Below are positions 12,592 through 23,667 of a stretch of DNA of 64,000 nucleotides, one piece after another. The first letter of the stretch is position 1. Every line of letters begins with the position of its first letter. The stretch spans positions 209,531 through 273,530 of the forward strand of contig SAXG01000060.1 of assembly GCA_012932865.1 (NCBI GenBank), written 5' to 3'. The DNA is from Amylostereum areolatum (lineage: Eukaryota; Basidiomycota; Agaricomycetes; Russulales; Stereaceae). Below the pieces are notes generated by a model. It ran no database searches and was not told where the DNA came from. It saw nothing but the letters and a program-made list of their open reading frames with translations. A program made the translations under genes and the position numbers.

Positions 12592-13041
12592 GAACGGTCT
12601 ATAATTTTCTTTTACNNNNNNNNGGTTATACGCTTTAGGACTTATTGACTTATCACCGGTCCGGCTCCACTCCGGCCCGGACCCGGTTCATCTATATCCT
12701 GCCCAGACCCACGTGACTCATCCTGGCCCAGGTCGGACTCCTTTCTCTTGACTCATGCTGTACATACTGACTCATGCTGTGCTCTTTTACATATGACTGC
12801 TTACTTATACTAGGTCTGCTTACTGGTTGCCGTGTATCGGTTGCTTACCTAAGTCTCTCTCCTCTCGTGTATATAAGGCTCGCTCTCGCTGTACATATTC
12901 CTTATCTCGAGCTAGTCAATTCTACCAACTTTGCTTGCTTTCCCTCGTCTGTCACCGTGTCTGATCGGCTCCCCTCTGTCGTCCTCATCTTCTAGTCAGC
13001 TGTGTCGTAACTTGGTGCTGTCGCACTAGTCGTTTCTGACA
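12586..13041 (+). repeat. LTR of element A family, isolated, containing an assembly gap
   Basis: This LTR begins TGTCATGAACGG and ends TCTGACA, as do the two LTRs of the element at 27,826-42,444, and is slightly more divergent than those are from each other. It has the same TATATAAG promoter box. No internal retroelement sequence is attached, so it looks like a solo LTR. However, the 5 bp on its two sides differ (CGCCT and ACCAC), so there is no target-site duplication. The LTR contains the 8-N run at 12616-12623. Confidence 0.85.
12616..12623. other. Assembly gap (8 N)
   Basis: Eight consecutive N inside the LTR. Together with the missing target-site duplication, this makes the join between the F-box gene and the Plavaka fragment uncertain. 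Confidence 0.95.
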
Positions 13042-14215
13042 ACCACCCCGCAACCCCGCAGAGAAAATGTCCAGTGGATACAAGGCGTGGGAGTTCCTTC
13101 TCCTTGTCTTTGGTCTCTTTCCTGCCCTGCTCGAAGAGATTTTGCCCATGATTTTTGGAAGAACTTCTGTCTGCTCGTCTTCGGAATCCGTCTACTCCAC
13201 CAGCGCAAAATCACCAAGGTCGAGCTCCTTGCGGCTCACAAGGCCTTAGTCACGTTCTCCGAGGATTTCGAGGTTTTGTACTACCAGCGGTGAGCGGATC
13301 GCCTCATTTCTGTTGGCCGAGTGTACATCAAACCCCGCATCTGGCTCCCAAATCAACGTGTTGTGGCCCACTTGGTCTTTCATCGCAGTGGCCCATAGAG
13401 CGCACCATCGGAAACCTTGGGCAGGAAGTCAAGCAACTGTGAACCCGTACGTGAACCTCTCCCAATGTGGTCTTCTACGAGGGCAGGTGAATGCTCTAAA
13501 GGGTATGATGCCTGGGATTGAACCCGAGCCCTCGACAATTCCGCGAGGGGCCATCGAACTGGATAATGAGTACATCCTCCTGTGCGCGAAGAATACGTGT
13601 GCGCAAGATGTCCGTCCCTGCGAGGCTGAGTGCATCCGGCAGTATGTCCGTGCGGAGGGCGGAGAGTGCGAGGATACATACATGCCGCAAGTCACTCGGT
13701 GGGCATGCCTACATCTTCCAAATGGACAGACGGCACGATTAGCATGGAAGGAAAAGATCAAATCACTCTCGCGAGTTCGCATGGCTCGCAACATCAAGGT
13801 GACCGAGCTGCTTTTAGTATAGAGAGACAAACTCCCACTCACATACCTCTAGATCCAAAGCGCGGCACATGGGAAATTACCGAGGTGCAATTCCTTCCGT
13901 TTATGCCTCCATGAGGACGACACTGTCCGCTCGCTCACGTTAGTATCCGTTTATGATCCGCCCAACGCAGCACGTCTCGCAGTGTCGCATGGAGTAGTCT
14001 GGTCTAGTGTATATCATGGCGATGCTTCACTCCGTGTCGTGGACGTGAAGTCCATCCGAACGGTCGTTGAAATGATCCCGTACAACATTCTACAACAGCG
14101 GCTGCCCTCGAGCAAGCGAGGGGATCCCTGCCTGACCACGAGTATTTCTTGATGGAGAAACCGGTTTGGATATCATATTCATGGTGTTCGGGGAAGACAT
14201 CGTCGACGAAGAGTA
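13042..14215 (+). pseudogene. Plavaka-type (CACTA-like) transposase, C-terminal remnant
   Basis: Several frames together spell the C-terminal part of the Agaricomycete Plavaka transposase. In order: AWEFLLLVFGLFPALLEEILP, FWKNFCLLVFGIRLLHQRKI, HFCWPSVHQTPHLAP, WPIERTIGNLGQEVKQ, NPYVNLSQCGLLRGQVNALK, IPRGAIELDNEYILL, LHLPNGQTARLAWKEK, then SLTLVSVYDPPNAARLAVSH and a final FGEDIVDEE with a stop near 14,215. The blocks fall in different frames with frame changes near 13,145, 13,290, 13,440, 13,860 and 14,165, so the gene is dead. The N-terminal part with most of the catalytic core is missing: the remnant begins directly at the edge of the LTR ending at 13,041. Confidence 0.7.
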
Positions 14216-15532
14216 AAGTGCATGTAATTTACAAAATGTGTGTGGCAAACACTCTACATCTAGTCCATGGCACTGAATTCCGCATCAAATGCTCAGGCAT
14301 CCTGTGTGTTCGGACGAGGGTGGGCGTCGAATGGAGTGACGAGCAGAGATTGCTGAGGATGGGAGGCGCACAAACACTGGCTCAGGCGCATACTCGCAGA
14401 GCTCCGGAACACATTGTACCACGGTGAGCTCCTCAATCGTCAACAGCGCATGGAGGTGGCTGGTCTCCCCCACGTCCAGGATGTTGCCAAGGGAGAGGTC
14501 GGTGTGCTGCGCACAAAGGAGGGGGGAGGACAGGTGAAGGGCGGGGACAGTGAGGCGGGGGACGTGAAGGAGGAGAAAGGCGTCCTTGAAGACCCCGTGG
14601 TTCCGCATAGGAGACAACTTGTATGAAGATTTTGGACGCGGTGGAATAGGGGTCGCGGGACGAGGTGCTGAGGGCGTATTCTACGCTTCGAGCCTTGGGT
14701 CGGCGTAGACACATGACTCCGATAGTCTACATCCCCCGAGAGCATTGGCACAGGAGGTATCGAGGGGATGGCGACTGGAAGAGCGATACAACCGGCTATA
14801 TTTTGGAGCAAACGCACATGTATTAGTATCAGGCTCGATATCCAAACATAGGGGACGTACCGTTGCCCAACAGAATACTTTGCACCACGTTCTAGTTTGC
14901 AATTGACGAGGGAACACGCATAGCATTGGCTGGGACGAGCTTGGTACCCTGTGAGACACTGTCTGCGTGTGGCAAAGGGACTTGGAGGAGGACACCGAGC
15001 AAGTGCGAGAGATTGTTGTACATCGATCAGCCTCACTGCTCGGCACCCTCCCCACCGTTCGTGCACCCATATGCTGCTGCACTGACGTCTAGGAAGGCAT
15101 CAGCAGCTGGTTGGCGACTGCTTAAGTGCTGGGAGATGTTGGGGAGATAGAGAGAGACACAAACAGCGACTCGACACCACACGCGAGCCAGGGCATGCAC
15201 GTGATCATACACGGACAATCTGAGACAAGACGCGATTGAACGTGTCACCGCAGGTCTGCAAGGCCTCACAAATCCTGCGCATGGAATACAAATCAGGATC
15301 AGCTTCATACCCACCAAAAGGCCAACTGAAGAAGAAAGCTCGCCAGGTGTATGTACGCATATGGACATGAGGCACCGGCATACGAGTGGCTAGGGACGCC
15401 GGTGCTGGCATCTATGCATGCACAGACCACGGCTTTGTGTTGATCCTTCTTTTTTTCTTCCACACGTCCTCTCTTCGTCAAGTGCGAGCGAGCTCACAGT
15501 CCTGTCCATTTACGGTGAGTACACGAGATATC
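14216..15532. other. No supported gene
   Basis: Overlapping minus-strand frames near 14,285-15,080 have Leu/Pro/Ser-rich translations, but I could not join them into a recognisable protein. There may be a diverged F-box or LRR-type gene on the minus strand here; I cannot support it. Confidence 0.3.
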
Positions 15533-15868
15533 CTACTGCAAGGTCTCCCAAATACTGAGGAACTCCTTTCGTTCCAGATTAGCATCCTCGCACCCATCCA
15601 AGATATCCAGAACTTCCTGTGTGTCCATTGCATCTTCAACGTCTTCGCAACCAAGTGCAACACATAGCCGGTGAAGCGCACTGTTCTGAGCCCGGATAGA
15701 GAGCCCTTCTAGTCCAAACTGCCACTGTGCTGCTATGAGTCTGCAAAACGTATCCTGAAGGTGTGTGTGCGCATCCTGGAGAGTTATCAGTTCGTCTTGC
15801 GAATACTGACATTCCCCACACATGATTAGACACTCGGAGCATGCTATCGCCTCAGAGAACAATTGCAC
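15533..15868 (-). CDS. Small hypothetical protein
   Basis: A 111-residue frame beginning MQLFSEAIACSECLIMCGEC. The composition is that of a normal globular protein (balanced charges, four Cys in the first 20 residues, then a helix-like stretch with HTHLQDTFCRLIAAQWQF) and unlike the low-complexity shadow frames around it. No family is recognised. It could be one exon of a longer minus-strand gene. Coding status is uncertain. Confidence 0.25.
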   Translation of the reverse strand: MQLFSEAIACSECLIMCGECQYSQDELITLQDAHTHLQDTFCRLIAAQWQFGLEGLSIRAQNSALHRLCVALGCEDVEDAMDTQEVLDILDGCEDANLERKEFLSIWETLQ

Positions 15869-16018
15869 GGCGCGTGCAGTGCCTATGGCATGGCCTACGA
15901 CACCAGATGAAGAGCCATCTTTGTAAGTCCCACCACCACTGTACGACAGAGCTCTTCACGAGTATATCCGCGGATATACCCGTATTCGTGGGACAGGTAC
16001 CCGTGACATCCCAGACCA

Positions 16019-16100
16019 CTACCCGCATCCGCACGGGTTTTAGGCATGCGGATACTCGTATCCGCGGATGTTGAAACCCGTGCGGATACGGGTATCGTGA
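16019..16100. repeat. Hairpin-forming inverted repeat (CGGATA/CGGGTA-rich)
   Basis: An arm containing CCGCATCCGCACGGGTTT is mirrored about 45 bp downstream by AAACCCGTGCGGATACGGG, and the centre contains a second hairpin, GCGGATAC-TC-GTATCCGC. The motif also occurs just upstream, near 15,960-15,990 (TATCCGCGGATA). It looks like a small palindromic repeat element, not a coding sequence. Confidence 0.6.
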
Positions 16101-16275
16101 GTACTCGTCCGCGCTCACCGAGCTCAGGTACAAACAATCTTACTTACCATTTATGGTAATCCTCAAGCTACCCTCTTTTTTTCTTTTGCTTTTACTCAGG
16201 CTCACATAATATATAGTTCAACATAGAAATAGATTCAAGTAGGTAATATATCGTAGATACTACACGCACAATCAC

Positions 16276-16639
16276 TGTCATAGATTGCCTCAATCCTTTC
16301 CCTTTTCGTTGCATTGCGTTCAGTCACATGATTACATTTCCCATCACATGACGTCGTCAGCCTGACTCCTCTTATCTTTCCATCTATGGACATCATCGCT
16401 CCGGACCACATCCTCCCCCTTCCTTTTCCTTATTGCTCTCTCCCGCTCGCATCATTCTCACATCATCAATCCTGTACATATATAAGGCTCTCCTCTGCGT
16501 CCCTTTTCCTTAGATTGTCCTCTTCATTCCCCACGTACTGCTTCGGCCCTACGCCTGGACTTGGACCCTCTCTATCCTCCTTTCTCTCTCTCTTTGGGTG
16601 ACTTGGGTGATCTGCCAGTCGTTGGACCGATCCCTAACA
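16276..16639 (+). repeat. 5' LTR of element 1
   Basis: Begins TGTCATAGATTG and ends CCCTAACA; 364 bp. A TATATAA box at 16479-16485 is the likely promoter. It aligns with 23296-23667, with scattered substitutions and an indel near the 3' end. Confidence 0.85.
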
Positions 16640-17248
16640 CTAGGACGATCTCCCCCACACCCACTTCACCACATCCCTTGCCATCTTTACGACATTAAAT
16701 CCCCCATCCTGGAACCACTCGATCAACCGATCTTCATCGCATTCAACCTCCAAACCTTCAACTCCAACCGTGACGCTCCCTTCCCTTGGCCTCGAGAAGA
16801 CACCGTCACTGTCGATCGCCTACGCGCCCTTGAGCTCCTCTGCAAAGAGCACACCTGGAAAGTCCACGGAGTCAACTGCCGCATTTACGAGTGGCGCTGG
16901 AACCACGGTCACGGTAGGCAGACAATCCTCTGCCTCTACGCTCGCGTTATTGTGCACTTCCATATAGATCAGAACCGCTTTGAGTTTTCCATCCATTCCC
17001 CCACCTGGCACACCTGTTCCAACACCCATCTGCCACCATCACTCGTCCGTCAAAGCTTCCCCACCGTCTATAACTTTGCCCTCCCTACGCCCGAATCTAC
17101 TCCGCCACCACCACTCCGTCGAACGATCACCAGCCACAAGGAGCTGCAACAGCGTCGTCATCAGCACAAGATCCGCCAGGCTCTCAAGGCCTCCTACCTC
17201 ACCGCTCGCCTCTTAGGCCGTTGCCCCATCGCGGTGGACTTTTTCTAG
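16598..17248 (+). CDS. Element 1 ORF1 (upstream of gag, unknown function)
   Basis: An open frame that starts inside the LTR (first possible start is a GTG at 16598) and ends at TAG 17246-17248. There is no in-frame ATG. The central part (VHGVNCRIYEWRWNHGHG) and the end (RQALKASYLTARLLGRCPIA) are clearly related to ORF1 of element B, so it was under selection as protein. I know no named domain for it. Its lack of AUG, shared with the homologue, suggests non-AUG initiation or a spliced leader. In this copy the next frame is shifted by -1 relative to ORF1, while in elements A and B ORF1 and gag share a frame. Confidence 0.55.
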   Translation: MTWVICQSLDRSLTLGRSPPHPLHHIPCHLYDIKSPILEPLDQPIFIAFNLQTFNSNRDAPFPWPREDTVTVDRLRALELLCKEHTWKVHGVNCRIYEWRWNHGHGRQTILCLYARVIVHFHIDQNRFEFSIHSPTWHTCSNTHLPPSLVRQSFPTVYNFALPTPESTPPPPLRRTITSHKELQQRRHQHKIRQALKASYLTARLLGRCPIAVDFF

Positions 17249-19274
17249 ACACCACCATCGCTTCCGAATCCTCCCCCCGTGCCACCACTCCAGACTTCCC
17301 TCTCGGCTTCACTCGTGGAGCTAACCCAGGCGAGTACTACGCCCTCACCCTCGGTGGACGACGAACCGTACATTGGACACACGACGACGGAGTCACTGCC
17401 CAGTGGTACTTCAACGACGAGGAAGGTTTCCCTTGTCACGGTTCGCCCTTTTGCTCCGCTTTTTCCTTGCTTTCTCGCGCTATCTGATCTCACACCTGTG
17501 GATCAATCCCCTCTGATGGCATCGCTGATATGCCCCTTGGTCTGTGCACATCCCCTCCCTAGTATATATAGCTGGCCTGTATGTATCTAGTTCCTTAGTC
17601 TTTCCACCTAGTCTTTACCGGCTTAGAGTGCAATGTACTGTTCTCCCTTTGTTCCCTGATTCCCCCTTCCTCTGAGCCACTGCCTGTGTCGCGACTTAGA
17701 AGGCTATTTGGATGCATTCCTTAGTCGGTCGTTCTTGACATCCCTTACGTCGAACAGACTGATATCGACATTGTGGCGCAGGAGCACGACCGTATCTATG
17801 ACCCCCAGACCCCCAAACGAGAAGAAGTCACCACTGCTCCTCAAGAAGAAGGCTCCCCTCCACCTCCACCGCGACGAGACCAGCCTTGGTCTGTTCCCCT
17901 TGGTATCAGATTTGACGAGCGTACAAAGAAGTGGTACGCCTACAAGAAGAACGGACGCGCAGTCGTAGAGTGGTATCCCAGCTTCTACGACACAGACGTT
18001 GATCGTTGGACCTGGGCCACAGGTGAAAAACCATTCCTCTTAGACGAAGAACTCAAGGTCGCTGCAGAAGCATTCTACAGGATCACTCTTGCACACAACG
18101 AACGTGTCGCGTCCCTCCGCAACACACTCGCAGTCCCCCTGCCCCCCTCTACCCCAGGCTCCCCAGCTGTTCAAAGTCCCCATCAGTCCCCTGCAACTCC
18201 TGTTACCCTCTTCCCCCATTTCAACCGCCCGCAACCACCATGTCTCAACCAGCCTCGACCACCCCCACCCCCTCCACCGGCGAGATAGGCGTTAAGCCTA
18301 AGCCATTCACCGGTGATCGCAAAGAGTTGCGTCACTTCAAAAATGCTGTCCGCATGTTCCTTAGGGCAAACAGCAAGAAGTACGCAAGCGACGATGACCA
18401 GATACAGCTGATGTTTTCCCTGATAGAAGGCTCAGTTGCCGGCGTATGGGCAGAGCTGTGCCAGGAGGAGATCCTTGATGCTGAGGATAACAAGCCAGCG
18501 GGTACGACCACTCGTACGAAGTGGCTCACCCTCAAGGAGGTCCTCGGCCAATTCGACAAGGACTTCAAGCAGTTTGACGAGACCATCACCTCTCAGAATG
18601 CCCTTGCAGACCTCAGGCAGGGCGACCGCCCCGTGCAGCAGTACATCACTGAATTCGAGTCCCTCCTCCCACGCTCAGGATTCCAAGGCGAGTCCGTTCT
18701 CTACTTCTTCAAAGAAGGATTGAACAGTGGCCTTCGCAAGGAATGCGAGAGGACTTGGCCGCTCCCTACCACTCTTGACGACTGGAAGGTTCGTGCATGC
18801 GCGCTCAATGAAGCCTTTCTCCGCAACCGCCGGCTCGCATCGCCTGCAGACCGGAAGCAGAAGACCTCGTCATCGACCACTAGCGCATGACCCTCATCCT
18901 CCACCAGCAGTGGACCGCGTGTTGGAGCAGTTAGCACCCAAGGAGGACGTCCGGGACGTCTCACTGATGCTGAGCGCGAGCGCCTGCGCAAGGAAGGTGG
19001 TTGTTTCCTCTGTTGCCAACCAGGTCACATGCTATGCGACTGCCCAAACAAGGACTCGAGCAGTGGAAGACGTGTAGGAGCGTTGGAAACTGACTCAAAC
19101 TCAGGAGTACCCTCCGCGCATGCCCCCTTGTCCCCTCAAGCGGCAACAACCTCAAATGCAGATCCAGTCAAGGAGATGTCAGTCCTGATCAACAAGATGA
19201 AGAAGTTGGGCAAGGAGGAGTGTGAGGAGGCCGCGGCGATGTTGAAGGATCTCGCTAGCGGTTTGGATTTTTAG
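17249..19274 (+). pseudogene. Element 1 gag
   Basis: The capsid region begins MSQPASTTPTPSTGE at 18240 and contains KPKPFTGDRKELRHF and LRANSKKYASDDDQ, corresponding to element B gag. A CCHC zinc knuckle C-x2-C-x4-H-x4-C (CFLCCQPGHMLCDC) follows near 19,004-19,045. A nonsense codon TGA at 18888-18890 breaks the frame between capsid and knuckle; the frame continues unchanged behind it, and CGA to TGA would explain it. An upstream portion at 17249-18239 is homologous to the N-terminal extension of element B gag (KWYAYKKNGRAVVEW) but is split by the solo LTR and out of frame with 18240. The frame ends LASGLDF with TAG at 19272. Confidence 0.75.
17434..17740 (+). repeat. Solo LTR of an unrelated family inside element 1
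   Basis: Begins TGTCACGGTTCG and ends GTTCTTGACA, 307 bp, with a TATATATAG box near 17,552. It is flanked by perfect 5-bp duplications TCCCT at 17429-17433 and 17741-17745. Removing the LTR and one TCCCT brings the reading frame ...DEEGFP together with YVEQTDID..., which matches the corresponding part of element B (EQPYVEESDF). This proves an insertion after element 1, followed by LTR-LTR recombination. Confidence 0.9.
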
Positions 19275-19305
19275 AACACCCCCCAGTCGTGTCGTCTGTG
19301 GGTGG
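19265..19305 (+). promoter_or_regulatory. Candidate -1 frameshift site, element 1
   Basis: The heptamer G GAT TTT at 19265-19271 lies directly before the gag stop (TAG 19272-19274). Pol is in the -1 frame and is open through the site. After a 7-nt spacer, CCCCCCAG (19279-19286) can pair with CTGTGGGTGG (19296-19305), giving an 8-bp stem with two bulged T and a 9-nt loop. Confidence 0.6.
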
Positions 19306-22300
19306 CAAAGGTTTTTCTATGACATCGTCAAATCGTTTCTCTGTACTATCATCCATGCAATCCAGTGAGCGTGTTCTTCCAACCTGCTTGAAACTGTCAA
19401 CGGTCACGAAGAATAGGCACACGCCCTCCATATTGCTAGATGTCAAACTGATTGGACGAGTCACTGGAAGAAAAATCGATGCTGAAGTGCTGCTGGATAG
19501 CGGTGCTGAAGGCATTATTATTAACCGAAGATTTGCAGAAAAGAAAGGGCTCTCGTTGGATACCCTCGACCGCCCATTCCCTGTCCGCAATGTAGATGGG
19601 AGAGAGAACATAATGGGATGGGTACGTCATTCGACTACCCAGTGTGTTCACATCTATGCGCAATCCACAGAATCATATCATGAAGAAACAGCCGAATTCT
19701 TTGTCACGGATATCAGTGATCATGACATGATCCTAGGAACTGACTGGTTGAAGGAGCATAACCCAGAGATCAACTGGGATGGAGAAGAAGTCGACATGAC
19801 ACGCTGCCCACCCACTTGCGTCCTACACAAACCTCCGGTCAAGAAGCTTTGCATCAAACCGGAACACCGGTCTGGGCCACAACCACCCATTGACGTCGTT
19901 GAAGCTGATGAGGTTGAAGTTGAAGAACCTCGTGTCCACACGGTGACCAACCACCCAAGCAACACGAAGTACGTGATCCCTGCCCACCGTGTACAGCATG
20001 CTCGTGTTTGCTCTCCACGCCGTATACCTTCAGGTGCAAAGTGGTTCACAGAAGATGACGACGAGCAGTCGGACATTGTTCTGGCTTCATGGACCCAAGA
20101 TGGCCTACGTGCTGCGGGAGTCGTAAAGGAAGTCACCCTCGAACAACTAGCACGGGAAGAACAGTCCAACGACCTCGCCATACGTGCCACCTTCACCAAG
20201 GTGCAACAGCTTGCGGAACAGGCAGCTGATGTCAAGACAAAAACATTTGAAGATATGGTCCCTGAGCAATATCGCTCGTTCAAGTCGGTGTTCGACAAAG
20301 CTACGTCTGAACGTCTCCCTGAGCGACGTCCCTGGGACCATGCTATTGACCTGAAGCCAGACTTCCAACCAAGGGCTTGCAAGGTGTATCCTTTGACCCC
20401 ATCCAAGCAGCAAGAGCTGGACAGCTTCCTCGATGAACACGTCAAGAAGGGCTACATTCGCCCATCAAAATCATCTATGGCGAGTCCCTTCTTCTTTGTC
20501 AAGAAAAAGGATGGGAAGCTTCGTCCTGTACAGGACTATTGAGCATTGAATAAAGGCACTGTCAAGAACGAATACTGGCTCCCACCCATCTCCGAGCTTG
20601 TCGACAAACTCAAGGGTGCCAAGGTCTTCTCCAAGACGGACGTCCGCTAGGGATACAACAATGTCCGTATCAAGGAAGGAGACGAGTGGAAGGCCGCTTT
20701 CAAAATGAACCGCGGGCTGTACGAACCTCTGGTGATGTTCTTTGGCCTTATGAATTCTCCTGCAACATTCCAGGCAATGATCAATGAACTTTTCAAGGAT
20801 CTCATCGACAGTGGCAAGGTCGTCATTTACATGGACGACATCCTTGTCTTCACAGAGACACTCGAAGAACACCGTGAACTGATGATGCAGGTGCTGCAAC
20901 GCCTGAAGGACAATGACCTCTTCCTCAAGCCAGAGAAATGTGTCTTTGAACAGGATTCTGTTGAGTACCTTGGCTTGATTATCTCGCACGACCAGATTGC
21001 TATGGACCCTGTCAAGGTAGCAGGCATTACGGAGTGGCCCACCCCTCGTAACGTCAAGGATGTCCAGTCATTCCTCGGGTTTGGAAACTTCTACCGTCGC
21101 TTCATCAAGGACTTCTCCAAGGTTGCACGCCCCCTGTTTGAACTGACCAAAAAGGACCATCCATGGAACTGGACTGCAGAGTGTCAAGACGCCTTCGCTG
21201 CCCTCAAAGCTGTGTTCACCTCATCCCCTGTCCTGATTCTCCCTGACCCGTCGAAACCGTACTTGGTAGAAGTCAATGCCTTAGACTTTGCAACCGGAGG
21301 CATCCTCTCGCAACGTGGCCAAGATGGTCACCTTCATCCTGTTGCCTACCTGTCCAAGTCGCTTACTGAACCGGAACGCAACTACGACATCTACGACAAG
21401 GAACTGCTGGCAATCATTCGGGCACTTGAAGCTTGGCGGCACTATCTGGAAGGCGCAACTCATCCAGTCGAGATTTGGACAGACCACAAGAACCTGGAGT
21501 ACTTCAAGGAAGCACAAAAGCTAAGTCGTCGACAGGCCCGCTGGGCATTATTCCTCACGTGCTTCGATTTCACACTAACGCACAAGCCGGGCCTTCGCCA
21601 TCGACCAGATCCATTGTCCAGACGCCCTGACCTTAAAGAGGGGGTCGAGAACGACAACAAGGAACGTGTCCTCCTAGATCCCAAGTACTTCTGTATCCGC
21701 GCTACTCGGTCGCACACTGTAACCACCATAGGCGATGCTGACCTACGCCGACGCATCCGAGATGCGCGCACCAAAGATGCTGAAGTTGTACAAGCCATGG
21801 ACACTATCCTTCGCAACGGGCCACGATCGCTTGTTAAGGACCTTCAAGAATGGAACCTGGAAGACGGGATGGTTCTGTTCAGAGGGAAGGTCTATGTACC
21901 TGCAGACATCGAGCTATGTCGTGACATTGTCAAGTCATTCCACAACTCACCAATGGCAGGACATCCAGGTTGCCACAAGACATATGAACTCCTCAGCCGA
22001 GAATACTGGTGGCCAGGGATGTCGGTCTTTGTACGTGACTATGTTGAAGGATGCGCTATTTGCCAAGCAACCAAGAACCGTCCCCAGCACCCCCATGTCG
22101 ACATGATCCCTAACGCCGTCCCAGAACGCCCATTTGAGGTGATCACAACCAACTTTGTCACTGATCTGCCTCCCTCGGATGGATATAATGCTATCTGTAT
22201 GATTGTAGATCGCCTCTCCAAGGCCATCTGCATTGCACCGTGCACCAAAAAAATCGACAGCAATGGCACCGTCGACATCTTGCTGGACCGTGTGTGGCAA

Positions 22301-23150
22301 CACTACAGGCTGTGGAAACAGATGATCTTTGACCGCGGCCCACAGTATGCAAGCAAGGTTATGCAGGAGACTTGCGCCAAACTCGGAATCAAGGCTTCAA
22401 TGAGCACAGTGTACCACCCTCAAACGGATGGTGAAAGCGAACGGGCGAACCAAGAGTTCGAGCAGTACCTTCGGGCATTCTGCAACTATCAGCAGGACGA
22501 CTGGGTGAAGTACCTCCCCTTTGTCGAATTTTCACACAACATTTGTGTTCATTCAGCTACAGGTCGCGCCCCATTCGAGCTGCTTTACGGTTTCTTACCG
22601 ACAATGATCCCCTCTGTCAACCCCATCTCCAAGAACCTTGCCGTCAAAGAACACTTCCAGCACCTTGAAGAAATACGCAAGGAATTGCAGGCCAGTCTTG
22701 AAACGGCACGCAACCTGATGAAGCGCTACAATGCGACTCGACACAGGAAGGAGTGCGTTTTGAAGTTGGTGACAAAGTCTGGCTGGATGGTAAGAACCTG
22801 AAGACCACACGTCCAAAAGCTAAGCTCACAGCAAAACAACATGGCCCATTCACCATCACTGACGTCCTCGGACCAGTGACTTACCGCCTTCAACTTCCCC
22901 CTAAATGGTGTATCCACCCTGTCTTCCATGCCTCACTTCTCTCAGCGTACAAAGAGACGGATGCCCATGGCCCCAACTTCCCTCAACCGCCTCCAGAACT
23001 GATTGATGAAGACAAGGAGTACGAGATTGAAGCCATCCTCGACTCACGACCCACACGCAACAAACGCGGCATTGAATACCTCGTCAATGGCTTGGATACC
23101 CCGACTCTGAGAATAAATAGAGACCGGCCTCTGCATTAACGCATGCCAAG
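19275..23150 (+). pseudogene. Element 1 pol (protease, RT, RNase H, integrase, chromodomain)
   Basis: Order of motifs: aspartic protease LLDSGAEGII near 19,490; RT region with a nonsense TGA at 20540 (where element B has the Arg of QDYR) and TAG at 20648 (for the Trp of RWGYNN); RT catalytic YMDD near 20,830; RNase H with EVNALDFATGG (Asn in place of the usual catalytic Asp) and IYDKELLAI; integrase zinc finger HPGCHKTYEL...CAICQATK. The integrase core has TTNFVTDLP at 22151, where the first catalytic Asp is replaced by Asn; the second Asp (FDRGPQ) is kept. A frameshift near 22,750 precedes VGDKVWLDG, and the chromodomain (near 23,020-23,110) is broken by deletions. All nonsense changes fit C-to-T or G-to-A. 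Confidence 0.85.
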
Positions 23151-23295
23151 GATGCTATCGCTGAGTTCCACCGCCTTCGTCCCAATGCCCCGCGATCACT
23201 AAAATCAGTGGGTCTGACCCAGGCCGAATTTGTTGCATCCACGATGGACGATGAACTTGCGCTCCCGGCAAAAGCGCGCCTTAAAGAGGGGGTAA

Positions 23296-23667
23296 TGTCA
23301 CGGATCACCTCAATCCTTTCCCTTTTTGTTGCATCATGTTCAGTCACATGATTACATTTCCCATCACATGATGTCGTCAGCCTGACTCCTCTTATCTTTC
23401 CATCTATGACATCATCGCTCCGGACCACGTCCTCCCCCTTCCTTTTCCTTATTGTTCTCTCCCACTCGCACCATTCTCGCATCATCGATCCTGTACATAT
23501 ATAAGGCTCTCCTCTGCGTCCCTTTTCCTTAGATCGTCCTCTTCGTTCTCCACGTACTGCTTCGGCCCTACGCCTGGACTTGGACCCTCTCCTGTCAATT
23601 CATCCTCTTTTCTCTCTCTCTTTGGGTGACTTGGGTGATCTGCCAGTCGCTGGACCGATCCCTAACA
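23296..23667 (+). repeat. 3' LTR of element 1
   Basis: Begins TGTCACGGATCACC and ends CCCTAACA. It is 372 bp against 364 bp for the 5' copy and diverged, with a small insertion near the end. A TATATAA box is near 23,499. Confidence 0.85.

Larger units (their letters stand above)
16276..23667 (+). mobile_element. Ty3/gypsy chromovirus, element 1 (decayed)
   Basis: A full-length but broken LTR retrotransposon: LTR 16276-16639, ORF1, gag with a CCHC knuckle, pol (protease, RT, RNase H, integrase, chromodomain remnant) and LTR 23296-23667. The two LTRs differ at many sites and by small indels, so the insertion is old. The flanking 5-mers (ATCAC on the left, ACGAG on the right) do not match. A solo LTR of another family sits at 17434-17740. 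Coding damage includes nonsense codons at 18888, 20540 and 20648 and frameshifts near 22,750 and in the chromodomain. Confidence 0.85.

Noticed and set aside
12774..12995. 73-codon frame repeated at 28016 and 42177
   Set aside because: It lies inside the LTR of the element A family in all three places; it is an LTR shadow and not a gene.
19720..20445. 241-codon minus-strand frame
   Set aside because: Antisense shadow of element 1 pol; Ser/Cys-rich translation without motif.
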